Below, piece after piece: positions 16,268 through 23,530 of a stretch of 25,266 bases of DNA (position 1 is its first letter; every line of letters begins with the position of its first letter). This stretch comes from JBIIJL01 sp044233795 (lineage in GTDB: Bacteria > Pseudomonadota > Gammaproteobacteria > Legionellales > Legionellaceae), in the NCBI GenBank assembly GCA_044233795.1, contig JBIIJL010000027.1, forward strand, positions 1-25,266, given 5' to 3'. A program made the position numbers and the translations under genes. The notes beneath the pieces were generated by a model that was not told the origin of the DNA, ran no database searches, and saw only the letters and a program-made list of their open reading frames with translations.

Positions 16268-16498
16268 ATGAGAAAATTGTTTATTGTGATTGTTATTTGT
16301 ATGTTACCAAGTTCTTTGTGGGCAGCAAATAATCCTTCGATTGTTATTCAAAATCAGCAGTCAGATCAACAAAACTGCATTACTCAACAAGCAGCGAATT
16401 GTGTTAATTACCAGTGTCTTAATTCTGAAGATGTGAACTGTACTCAAAATTGCAATATCCAAGGTCAAAATCAATGTTCATCAGCTGGATCTAATTAG
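16268..16498 (+). CDS. Small secreted six-cysteine protein, unknown
   Basis: The ATG at 16268 is preferred over one 45 bp upstream because GGTGAG sits 7-8 nt before it and because it starts a clean signal peptide, MRKLFIVIVICMLPSSLWA, with probable cleavage after SLWA. The mature part of about 57 residues is rich in Asn and Gln and contains six cysteines with spacing C-x7-C-x4-C-x7-C-x3-C-x7-C. The even number and near-regular spacing suggest three disulfides formed in the periplasm or outside the cell. No family is recognised. It lies between the divergent DprE1-like gene and fliA. Confidence 0.7.
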   Translation: MRKLFIVIVICMLPSSLWAANNPSIVIQNQQSDQQNCITQQAANCVNYQCLNSEDVNCTQNCNIQGQNQCSSAGSN

Positions 16499-16508
16499 GC
16501 TTCACAAG

Positions 16509-16526
16509 CAATCTCTGAGGAGATTG
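16509..16526. terminator. Hairpin after the six-cysteine gene
   Basis: CAATCTC, loop TGAG and GAGATTG form a perfect 7-bp stem 10 bp after the stop codon. There is no T-run, so termination is uncertain. Confidence 0.35.
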
Positions 16527-16605
16527 ATCCTGAGGGCGTAATATTTGATACTGTAAAAATCCTAGGATAAGTTGATATAAAAACGCTAAGAACAGGGAGA
16601 GTAAC

Positions 16606-17325
16606 TTGGATGTCGTGGCTTCAAGTAATGGCAATCAACAAACACAAGAAGCACTCATTAAAACGCATGCTTTAATGGTCAAACGCATAGCACATCATTT
16701 GCTTCTACGTTTGCCGCGTTCAGTGTTGTTGGATGATTTAATTCAAGCAGGTATGCTCGGTTTGCTAGAAGCTGTTAGACATTATGATGATAGTAAAGGT
16801 GCCACCTTTGAAACCTATGCGGGTATTCGTATTCGTGGCCATATGCTTGATGAAGTTCGCCGTAACGATTGGGTGCCCCGCTCAGTTTATCGAAATGCAC
16901 GTATGATTGCAGCAGCAGTTCGCGTGGTTGAAAATCGCTTGGGCCGCGATGCAAAGGATCATGAAATTGCCACAGAGCTTGGAATAAATCTTGAAGAGTA
17001 TCATGAGATGTTAAGTGATTCAGCGAGTGCTCATTTGTATGGCTTTGACGATCTTGGTGTAACCGATGACACGTTAAGGGATGACAGGTTGGGATATTCT
17101 TCCGAACCGCATGTGAATGCGCAGCGAGCTGATATGAAAACACATCTCACTGAGGTTATAGAAGGCCTGCCTAAAAAAGAACGTTTGGTCTTGTCGCTTT
17201 ATTATGAACGTGATTTAAATTTGAAAGAAATTGGAGATGTGCTTGGTGTGAGTGAGTCACGTGTTTCACAAATACATAGCCAAGCGACCCACCGTATCAA
17301 ATCCCGTTTACCAGAAAGAGAATAG
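16606..17325 (+). CDS. fliA: RNA polymerase sigma-28 (FliA family)
   Basis: 239 residues, the family length. Region 2 is clear (DDLIQAGMLGLLEAVRHYD, then FETYAGIRIRGHMLDEVRRNDWVPRSVYR, a FliA hallmark), followed by region 3 (DHEIATELGI) and region 4 with the helix-turn-helix LKEIGDVLGVSESRVSQIHSQA. In motile relatives it transcribes late flagellar genes. The reading frame begins with TTG at 16606, with AGGGAG 6 nt upstream; the nearby ATG at 16610 is out of frame. No flagellar or chemotaxis gene, nor an FlgM-like gene, lies in the window, so the gene is solitary here. It could control non-flagellar genes such as neighbouring small proteins, which is inference. Confidence 0.93.
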   Translation: MDVVASSNGNQQTQEALIKTHALMVKRIAHHLLLRLPRSVLLDDLIQAGMLGLLEAVRHYDDSKGATFETYAGIRIRGHMLDEVRRNDWVPRSVYRNARMIAAAVRVVENRLGRDAKDHEIATELGINLEEYHEMLSDSASAHLYGFDDLGVTDDTLRDDRLGYSSEPHVNAQRADMKTHLTEVIEGLPKKERLVLSLYYERDLNLKEIGDVLGVSESRVSQIHSQATHRIKSRLPERE

Positions 17326-17445
17326 TTCCTCCTGAGTGTGTTAAGCTTTATTCTACTGATACTAGGGGTTATTAATGGGCATAAGGATGCGATGGAATTG
17401 CTTCTTAAATATAACGTTCTAGGTTATCGAATATGTTTATTATAA
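17326..17445 (+). pseudogene. Ankyrin-repeat-like remnant just after fliA
   Basis: Directly after the fliA stop, in the same frame, 39 codons stay open to TAA at 17443-17445. The only possible start is a GTG at 17338, with no clear ribosome site. The stretch from 17365 reads GVINGHKDAMELLLKYNV, which fits the ankyrin pattern (GH-x-x-x-x-x-LLL-x-x-x-A/V). One repeat alone does not fold, so this is probably a fragment of a lost ankyrin gene, or chance. Confidence 0.3.
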
Positions 17446-17470
17446 ATCTTACTCATTAAGGGGATAAGAA

Positions 17471-17731
17471 ATGGATATCAAAAATAATGCTAGTCATAAC
17501 AATGATGAATGTTGCTCCCATGTTGGAGAAGCTGCGAGCGAGCTTCTCAACGAAAGCAAAAAATTTGCAAATGAACTCTATGAGAGTGGCTTACATCAAG
17601 TGAATGAAGTACAAGACAATGTTAAAGAATATTCAGATGAACTGGTCAAAAAAGTAAAAGAAAATCCATTGAGTGCCTTATTGATTGCTGGCAGTGTTGG
17701 TTTTCTACTCGCCTCAATCCTTAAGAAATAA
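17471..17731 (+). CDS. DUF883 / ElaB-YqjD family protein
   Basis: 86 residues. The N-terminal half is a charged amphipathic helix (ELLNESKKFANELYESGLHQVNEV...DNVKEYSDELVKKVKENP), followed by a C-terminal membrane helix LSALLIAGSVGFLLASILKK with a Gly-rich motif typical of the family. E. coli YqjD anchors to the inner membrane by this tail and binds ribosomes in stationary phase. AGGGGATAAG precedes the ATG. The stop overlaps the next ATG (TAATG), and the gene order equals E. coli yqjD-yqjE-yqjK, so the three are a unit. Confidence 0.85.
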   Translation: MDIKNNASHNNDECCSHVGEAASELLNESKKFANELYESGLHQVNEVQDNVKEYSDELVKKVKENPLSALLIAGSVGFLLASILKK

Positions 17732-18129
17732 TGAAGCTCAAAGAGCAGTTCGAAGGTCTTTTCGTTGATGGTTATTCGATTGTAAAAACCTTGATGTCTA
17801 TTTTAAAAATTGAGATTAAACTTGCTCGATTGAGTGTATATCCTTTGTTGATCAACCTTGTCTTATTGTTGGTGATATTACTATCTCTGTGGTTTTTGAT
17901 GATGGTAAGTGTAGGCTACCTTTTGATGGGGTATTTAGAGAGCTTGGGGTTGGTTTTATTGAGTGTAATTACGCTGCAGCTGATTTTACTATTTTGTATA
18001 CTTCAATATTTGAAATACAATTTAAAAAATATAAGCTTTGAAAAAACGTGCGCATATTTCTCTAATGAAGGAGTGAAAACAGATGATCCTCTCAAGAAGA
18101 CAGTTGCGAGGCAAGCGGTTGATCCTTGA
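17731..18129 (+). CDS. YqjE / phage-holin-3-like membrane protein
   Basis: 132 residues with two hydrophobic segments (YPLLINLVLLLVILLSLWFL region and LGLVLLSVITLQLILLFCIL region) joined by a short loop. It resembles the YqjE family, sometimes named Phage_holin_3_6, but it is a chromosomal gene in the yqjDEK arrangement and not a phage lysis gene. It overlaps the upstream gene by 1 nt and the downstream one by 47 nt. The function is unknown; a stress-related membrane role is usually assumed. Confidence 0.7.
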   Translation: MKLKEQFEGLFVDGYSIVKTLMSILKIEIKLARLSVYPLLINLVLLLVILLSLWFLMMVSVGYLLMGYLESLGLVLLSVITLQLILLFCILQYLKYNLKNISFEKTCAYFSNEGVKTDDPLKKTVARQAVDP

Positions 18130-18355
18130 AGAAGAGCTCAACCAATTACAAGCTAAGTTGGTTTTGCACGAAAATTACTTTATAAATACGCTTGGTGGGT
18201 CAAATATTGTTTTGCTCAGTACGTTGTTGCCGGCGTTCCTTGTGGGATGGAGCTGTGCTGGCCATAACAAACAAGGCAAGCAAAAGTCGTGGCGTTTTAT
18301 TAAATTTGTGTTTGTTTCTGTACTAGCAAGCCTTAGAAAAAGGCTTGCTAGTTAG
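18083..18355 (+). CDS. YqjK-like protein
   Basis: 90 residues starting at ATG 18083, with AGGAG 9 nt upstream and inside the end of the preceding gene. The start LSRRQLRGKRLILEEELNQLQAKL resembles the basic, Arg-rich YqjK start. A hydrophobic segment follows (IVLLSTLLPAFLVGWSCAG) and the tail is basic. The third position in the cluster supports the assignment. The last codons (LASLRKRLAS) are encoded by one of the strongest hairpins in the window (18323-18351). Confidence 0.65.
   Translation: MILSRRQLRGKRLILEEELNQLQAKLVLHENYFINTLGGSNIVLLSTLLPAFLVGWSCAGHNKQGKQKSWRFIKFVFVSVLASLRKRLAS
18323..18351. terminator. 12-bp hairpin inside the 3' end of the yqjK-like gene
   Basis: CTAGCAAGCCTT (18323-18334), loop AGAAA, AAGGCTTGCTAG (18340-18351) is a perfect 12-bp stem ending 2 bp before the stop codon. 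There is no T-run, so it may stop or stabilise transcripts from either strand, between this operon and the convergent genes. Confidence 0.5.
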
Positions 18356-18379
18356 TTGAATAGCTAATTTACAAAACAA

Positions 18380-18541
18380 TCAACGATAAGCATTACCAAC
18401 ATTGGTGATGCTAAATTGTGCAGAGTTCGCGCCTATTTAAGTATCTCCGCCACTGACAGACCATGTAATACCCGCTGGTGTTGTAATTAATTGGATGTAA
18501 TTGGCTCCCAGTGTATTCGCTTTACTTTTAAGATCATTCAT
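18380..18541 (-). pseudogene. Broken DUF4156-type lipoprotein gene
   Basis: On the minus strand from ATG 18541 the reading is MNDLKSKANTLGANYIQLITT...SGGDT, a TAA stop (18439-18437), then in the same frame IGANSAQFSITNVGNAYR and TGA. The motif A-x-x-LGAN-x-x and the ending GNAYR fit the DUF4156 domain (E. coli YjeI-like lipoproteins), which usually ends GNAYxC. The signal-peptide half is missing, the core is interrupted by a stop, and the final Cys is lost. It is a pseudogene. Confidence 0.6.
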
Positions 18542-18583
18542 ATTCTATAATTCTTCAAATAATGATCAATATGATCTTATTTG

Positions 18584-19720
18584 TTAAAGTATGGGCATAG
18601 TAGATTGGCAATTGACACTTACTATTGTCGATCTTTGCTGTTGGCTTAATGATATCTGTGTATCGTATTCTGCAGCTTTTCTGCTAAAAAAACCCTGAGT
18701 CGATGGGTGTACGGGAACGTGTTCTCTTGTCAGTTGTTCAAGGCGCGTGACTTGATGTTCTTGTCGGAGAAGAAGTGCTTGATATTGTCGACTGGTTTCT
18801 TCAAGTTGCTGCCTAACGATTGCAAGTTGCTGCCTAACGATTGCATTTTCTTGTTCGGCAGTTGAAATACGTGTGGCAATTTGATCAAAGCTTTGGGTTT
18901 TATTCTGAAGAAAAGTCTCTAATCTTTCCTCAAAAATTAGGCGATCTTCCGCATTACTGAGAATTGTTGCAGAGAGTAAATGGCTTGAGGCACTGAGGAC
19001 GGATCCAATTTTTTGAAGTTTGTCGACTTCTAATTCGAGCGTTGTTTTGATGCAAGTTAATTCAACTATTTTTTTTTGATGTATTTCATTACTGCGTTCA
19101 AATTCAGTTTGCACTTGGCTTAATTTGCTCTGGGTGCTGCGTAGAAGAGATTCGGTTGTTGATAAATGGTCTACTTCTTCCGCCAATTTGTGCATTTCTT
19201 GCTGAAATGCTGCTATATTTTCTTTAAGATGTTGGTTTTCAAAACAAAATCGATAAATTTCTACGGCTAATTGTTCGCGAATGATATCAAGTGCGCTAAT
19301 GACTGACTCAAGGAGGCTTGATAAAGCCAAAATGCCTATTTTTAGATTTTTCATCGATTGCTTATGTGAAGCATAATGATCATCAAGTAATAAACCAGAA
19401 GCAAGAGCTAATGCTGCTATTGATACGCAAAGAAGGCCCGTTTGCAGAATCAGGCCAATGGTCAAAAGTCCCCCCAAAATAGTTATGTTAGCGCTGACTC
19501 GCTGCCAGGTGGGTAGCTCACCCCAGAAAATTGCAGTACGTGTTAAAAAACTTGCAGATTTATCGAAGGCATCAATTAGGGACTCAAGATGATTGCGCAT
19601 CTCTTCCATTTGTTCTGTGGTAGATTTAAATTGATTAAAGCAATCTTGATGGGTTTCTGGTTTAGGGAACTCTGAGCCTATCGTAATTGCAAGATATTCT
19701 TGTTGCCCTGTACGTCCCAT
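18584..19720 (-). CDS. Membrane-hairpin plus coiled-coil protein, effector candidate
   Basis: The start is the ATG at 19720, because AAGGAG ends 8 nt upstream. A GTG three codons earlier overlaps this ribosome site. 378 residues. A short polar N-terminus is followed by two adjacent hydrophobic segments (about 77-110, ITILGGLLTIGLILQTG then LLCVSIAALALASGLLL), a third weaker one, and a long coiled coil from about 165 to 340. Two hydrophobic helices followed by coiled coil is the plan of Legionella LegC-type effectors and of chlamydial Inc proteins, which sit in host vacuole membranes; the similarity is architectural only. A 21-bp tandem repeat adds one heptad near the end. Confidence 0.75.
   Translation of the reverse strand: MGRTGQQEYLAITIGSEFPKPETHQDCFNQFKSTTEQMEEMRNHLESLIDAFDKSASFLTRTAIFWGELPTWQRVSANITILGGLLTIGLILQTGLLCVSIAALALASGLLLDDHYASHKQSMKNLKIGILALSSLLESVISALDIIREQLAVEIYRFCFENQHLKENIAAFQQEMHKLAEEVDHLSTTESLLRSTQSKLSQVQTEFERSNEIHQKKIVELTCIKTTLELEVDKLQKIGSVLSASSHLLSATILSNAEDRLIFEERLETFLQNKTQSFDQIATRISTAEQENAIVRQQLAIVRQQLEETSRQYQALLLRQEHQVTRLEQLTREHVPVHPSTQGFFSRKAAEYDTQISLSQQQRSTIVSVNCQSTMPIL
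18802..18843. repeat. Two perfect 21-bp tandem units in a coiled-coil gene
   Basis: Bases 18802-18822 and 18823-18843 are identical 21-mers. They encode QQLAIVR twice (minus strand), i.e. one coiled-coil heptad duplicated in frame. Perfect identity suggests a recent slip during replication. Confidence 0.85.
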
Positions 19721-19830
19721 AATGCACACTCCTTGTTTTTATAATTCCACAGATAGAATAAATCAAGTGCATTCTATTAGAATCAAGCTAGAGAGACAAT
19801 CTATGAATCGCGAACTTTACAATGAAATCT

Positions 19831-19852
19831 AGGGCATTTTGACAATTGCCCT
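19831..19852 (-). terminator. Hairpin at the end of the 556-residue gene
   Basis: AGGGCA and TGCCCT (6 bp, extendable past a mismatch) flank a 10-nt loop, overlapping the stop codon of the 556-residue gene. There is no T-run. It is a possible weak terminator separating it from the coiled-coil gene 130 bp downstream. Confidence 0.35.
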
Positions 19853-21521
19853 AATGAGTGACGTAGTTTCTCTCTGGTTGTTTTTCATAGGCATGAACCC
19901 TAGCATCTTGCTTTTGTATATCTTTTTGACGGGCGCTTCCATGAAATCTAAAGCGCATCGTCTGACTTGGGGCAGACACCACAGAGCCTTCTGATTCTTC
20001 AGAGTCTACCATCTCAAAATCTGCTGCAACTTCAGCGCTCGCTTGTGATGCTGATAGTGGTTCTTGTTCTAGCATCTCGAAATTTTCCGTGGGGCTTTCT
20101 GTGATTTCTGATACAGTTGCTAACGTTGGTGGTTGCTCGTGTTCTACCATCTCGAAATTTTCCATTTGCAAATCTGAGCGCCATTTCCTAATAACAGCAA
20201 TCACGTCAGGATCGATGATAAGTTGAAGAAGTGTTTTATTAATAAATTTTGGTGTGCCAAAAACGGCTTGAACTAAGGTACTGGCGGCTTCAGGCGCAAG
20301 ACTAGAGAGGCGAATTGCAAGATGCTGATTTAATGCTTCAATGGTTTCGAGAATAGTAATCATGCATGTGCGCAATGCTTCCCAATCATAGGCAATGATA
20401 GGATCAGCTAAGAACAATTCAGTACTACGTAGCAATTTTGGCAACAATATTTGAGCAGCCGGATGGTCATGGATAAGTTGAAGAAACTTTAGGATATTGT
20501 CCCAGGGTAATTGTTTTAAGGATTCTTTGAAGGCTTCCGTCTCTCGAGCATTCATCATACGAGGAATTTTTAATTTTAGACCAAGGAGCATCACATCAAA
20601 CAAGAAACCTATTAAATCTTGATAAAGCAGAACAGGATCAGGTAGTGTTCGTTTAGACTCTTTTTGTGGTTGCGGAAGATGTAAATGTGCTGCAACGCTC
20701 ATTTGAACGATGAGGAGTAACTGATCTATGGCGCTTTTATAATATATTTGTGGGATGCCTGTACTCATTTCTAGGGCTTTGTTTAACAAGAAAGAACTAG
20801 AAAAATGTCCGAGTCCTAGAGAAAGCGCGAGCTCTGAATGCTCTTTTAGATAAATGACTTGGTGGCGATTACAAACTTCCGGCAATACGATGGTTAGTAC
20901 ATAACGCCCACGATGATAAATTGAAAGCACAGATGCAGTAGTGCCTCCTGCAATCGGTACATAGCCAATAAGTGATATAACAAACTCGGTAGCGAAAAAA
21001 GTGACGATGTCTCTAACTGAGCCCTGAGCAAAACGTAGCGTTGAGCATTGTGCCTCAAGACAAACATTACTGGGGGCTAATATGCGGGATTTGTTGAGTA
21101 GGATAGGTGCTTCTAGAGTGACAATAGCACTATGGACAAGAAGTTGCGTTTGTTTTTGAGTCTTATAAATCCACGTTCCAGCCTGTCCTAGATACAGAGC
21201 AATCTGTAGGGCTGTTTTTATACTTAGCCAGGGATATGCAGGCTCTTCTTCTAAATAATTTTTTCCATGAGATTGGATAAGTTGATTTGTATATGTTACT
21301 AGAACCAAAGGTAGGATATCTTCACGCGCAATTTGTAGTAAGTGCCGTGCGACAGTATTGGTTGGGACATTGTGCATCATCGAGTTAACCATATTGGGTA
21401 GGGCTCTTACCTGCTGAAAGAGATAAAGTATAGTGTGCTCTGAATAGTTAGATATGGACGTGAGTAGAGGATATTGGAGTGGCTTATTTAGCCAATTTCT
21501 TAAGTTTAAGATCAAACCCAT
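19851..21521 (-). CDS. 556-residue helical protein with three FEM[V/L] acidic motifs, effector candidate
   Basis: AAGGTGC lies just before the ATG at 21521. Residues 1-445 are mostly helical with hydrophobic patches (about 170-225, TFFATEFVISLIGYVPIAGG; about 325-345, GFLFDVMLLGLKL) and match no family I know. The tail from 450 is disordered and acidic, and repeats a short unit three times: ENFEMVEHE (F456), ENFEMLEQE (F481) and ADFEMVDSEE (F502). The final 50 residues are basic. An aromatic-x-x-aliphatic core flanked by acids is the form of LC3-interacting and some FFAT-like motifs, so the tail may bind host adaptors. That is inference. No signal peptide is seen. Confidence 0.75.
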   Translation of the reverse strand: MGLILNLRNWLNKPLQYPLLTSISNYSEHTILYLFQQVRALPNMVNSMMHNVPTNTVARHLLQIAREDILPLVLVTYTNQLIQSHGKNYLEEEPAYPWLSIKTALQIALYLGQAGTWIYKTQKQTQLLVHSAIVTLEAPILLNKSRILAPSNVCLEAQCSTLRFAQGSVRDIVTFFATEFVISLIGYVPIAGGTTASVLSIYHRGRYVLTIVLPEVCNRHQVIYLKEHSELALSLGLGHFSSSFLLNKALEMSTGIPQIYYKSAIDQLLLIVQMSVAAHLHLPQPQKESKRTLPDPVLLYQDLIGFLFDVMLLGLKLKIPRMMNARETEAFKESLKQLPWDNILKFLQLIHDHPAAQILLPKLLRSTELFLADPIIAYDWEALRTCMITILETIEALNQHLAIRLSSLAPEAASTLVQAVFGTPKFINKTLLQLIIDPDVIAVIRKWRSDLQMENFEMVEHEQPPTLATVSEITESPTENFEMLEQEPLSASQASAEVAADFEMVDSEESEGSVVSAPSQTMRFRFHGSARQKDIQKQDARVHAYEKQPERNYVTH

Positions 21522-21566
21522 ATTGCACCTTCCTTCGCTAGATGAAATAAAGAAAACAAATCATTA

Positions 21567-21665
21567 GGGTCTGTTGACAAGTTGTTTTGGAAAATATTTT
21601 AAGGTGCCCACGTACCGTGGCTTATTCACGGTACGTGGGTGTTTAGTGCAATTGTCAACAGATCC
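21567..21665. mobile_element. 99-bp MITE-like element with TA target duplication
   Basis: The ends GGGTCTGTTGACAA and (reverse complement) GGATCTGTTGACAA match at 13 of 14 positions. The element is flanked on both sides by TA (21565-21566 and 21666-21667), the target duplication of IS630/Tc1-type transposases. The interior holds a perfect 13-bp hairpin, CCCACGTACCGTG (21607-21619) with CACGGTACGTGGG (21627-21639) and a 7-nt loop. It has no coding capacity. It lies between the divergent 556-residue gene and rluC. The rest of this 335-bp gap shows nothing clear. Confidence 0.75.
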
Positions 21666-21856
21666 TAGTCTACACTAACATCTTTGTTAAATGCAGCAAT
21701 CAGATGGTTTATGGAATGTTGTATGAACGTGTCAAAAAAATAATAGGGGCGCAAGTCGTTTATCCGTTATAATTCAAGCTTTAATTACATCGTCTGACCA
21801 ATTTGCATGGTTTGGGGTGTGCTGTAAGTGAAACATCTGGCCTGAGGTTGAATTGG

Positions 21857-22780
21857 ATGAGTAATGTACGTTTCGAAGAAATTACCCAAGAAGAAGATGG
21901 TCAGCGGCTTGATAACTATCTGATTCGAATTCTAAAAGGCGTGCCAAAAAGTCATATCTATCGTATGGTCCGTTTGGGTGAAGTTCGTATCAATAAAAAG
22001 CGTGCTAAAGTGAGCTCACGTCTTTGTGCGGGTGATATGGTTCGTATTCCGCCGGTTCGAACCACACAAGAGAGAGAAGTCCATGTGGGTGCGAGCCTTC
22101 ATCAGCGTCTTTTAGAGAGCATTATCTATGAGGATGAAGCATTTTTGGTGTTGAATAAACCCTCTGGAATTGCTGTGCATGGTGGTAGTGGCTTAAGTTT
22201 GGGGGTAATTGAAGCAATGCGTACGATGCGCACTGATTTACATTATCTTGAATTAGTTCATCGCCTAGATAAAGAAACTTCTGGTTGCCTATTGCTTGCA
22301 AAAAAGAGAAGCATGCTCAGAAAAATCCAAGCACTCTTAGAGGCGCGCCAGATCCAAAAAACCTATTGGGCTATCTTATGCCACCCATGGATTGGAAAAA
22401 GTACAGTTTTGGTCGATGTGGGACTAGAGAAAAATATATTGAAATCAGGTGAACGAATGGTGATGGTGAACCCTTCTGGTAAGGCATCTGAAACTGCATT
22501 TAGGTTGCTTCAAAACTTTGACAAGGCGTGTTGGGTTGAGGCCATTCCAAAAACTGGGCGCACACATCAAATTAGAGTGCATAGCGCCTATCTTGGTCAT
22601 CCGATTGTAGGCGACCAAAAATACGGTGGTGAGGAGCTGTGCCTTAGCGATAATACGCAAAAAAAAGAACGTCTCTATTTGCATGCAAGAGCAATTCAAT
22701 TTAATCTTGAGGGTCAAGGATATAGTTTTGAAGCGCAGTTAGATTACCGTTTTGCTCATGCGCTACAAGGGCTTAAGTGA
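21857..22780 (+). CDS. rluC: 23S rRNA pseudouridine synthase RluC
   Basis: 308 residues from the ATG at 21857, with GAGG 9 nt upstream. A TTG 18 codons earlier gives a tail not found in the family. An S4 RNA-binding domain comes first (DGQRLDNYLIRILKGVPKSHIYRMVRLGEVRINKKR), then the catalytic domain with HRLDKETSGCLLLAKKR, nucleophile D138, and the later GRTHQIRVH motif. E. coli RluC modifies U955, U2504 and U2580 of 23S rRNA. It is followed 46 bp on by the HAD gene, the usual partner of rluC in Pseudomonas and relatives. Confidence 0.95.
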   Translation: MSNVRFEEITQEEDGQRLDNYLIRILKGVPKSHIYRMVRLGEVRINKKRAKVSSRLCAGDMVRIPPVRTTQEREVHVGASLHQRLLESIIYEDEAFLVLNKPSGIAVHGGSGLSLGVIEAMRTMRTDLHYLELVHRLDKETSGCLLLAKKRSMLRKIQALLEARQIQKTYWAILCHPWIGKSTVLVDVGLEKNILKSGERMVMVNPSGKASETAFRLLQNFDKACWVEAIPKTGRTHQIRVHSAYLGHPIVGDQKYGGEELCLSDNTQKKERLYLHARAIQFNLEGQGYSFEAQLDYRFAHALQGLK

Positions 22781-22826
22781 GATGCTACAGTGTCTTTTTT
22801 ATGCTCTTCTTCGGAGATAATGCACC

Positions 22827-23483
22827 ATGAATATGCCTTATCGCTTGGTGGTATTTGATTGGGAAGGGACTTTGGGTGACACTCTAGGCCCAATACTTTC
22901 GGCCGTGGCCTTTGAAGCCAAAGCGCTTAATATGGGAGAAGTTGATCTTGAAGAAGCTCGCGATTATGTTGGTTTTGGCTTAGTCAAAGCGGTACAGAAG
23001 CTTTTTCCAAAAGCTCCCATGTATCAGCATGAAAAATTACTTACAGCCATACAGATAGCTTTAGTTAAAAATGCTGCAAATGCCTGTCTTTTTCCTGGTG
23101 CACAAGCCCTTTTGGAACGTTTGAATAACGCAGGAATCCTCCTTGCGATTGCGACCAATCGCAGTCAACAATCACTTGAAAAGGCATTGTTATCAGCGGG
23201 GATAGCCCACTATTTTATAACCACGAGAACAGCAAGCCAGACACCTCAGAAGCCTTGTCCTCAAATGTTAGAAGAAATCATCAATGATGTATCAGTTTCT
23301 GCAAAAGAAACGCTGATGGTCGGAGATTCATTGACCGACATTGAGATGGCAAACTATATTAATGTTGATGCTGTCGGTATAGATTTTTATCATCAGCAAG
23401 GTGATGCATTGATTACGCAAGGGGCGCTTGAGGTGTTTGATGATTATACAAAATTGGCAGCTTATATTGGGCTTGCTGAGTGA
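22827..23483 (+). CDS. HAD-family phosphatase, Gph-like
   Basis: 218 residues, HAD subfamily IA. Motif I is VVFDWEGTLGDT (nucleophile D11), motif II lies in ATNRSQQS, motif III around K (TASQTPQKPCPQML) and motif IV is GDSLTDIEMAN. The position two after the nucleophile is usually Asp (DWDGT); here it is Glu (E13). The neighbours rluC and pgsA suggest a role as a phosphoglycolate or other small-phosphate hydrolase, but the substrate cannot be read from the sequence. GGAG lies 10 nt before the ATG at 22827; a second ATG two codons later is also possible. Confidence 0.88.
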   Translation: MNMPYRLVVFDWEGTLGDTLGPILSAVAFEAKALNMGEVDLEEARDYVGFGLVKAVQKLFPKAPMYQHEKLLTAIQIALVKNAANACLFPGAQALLERLNNAGILLAIATNRSQQSLEKALLSAGIAHYFITTRTASQTPQKPCPQMLEEIINDVSVSAKETLMVGDSLTDIEMANYINVDAVGIDFYHQQGDALITQGALEVFDDYTKLAAYIGLAE

Positions 23484-23530
23484 GTGCCTAGGCATATAAA
23501 TATATAGAACGTTTGCAAGAGGTGGGCCAC

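Noticed and set aside
17731..18129. A phage holin and thus a prophage
   Set aside because: The gene is in the chromosomal yqjD-yqjE-yqjK order and no phage gene is near.
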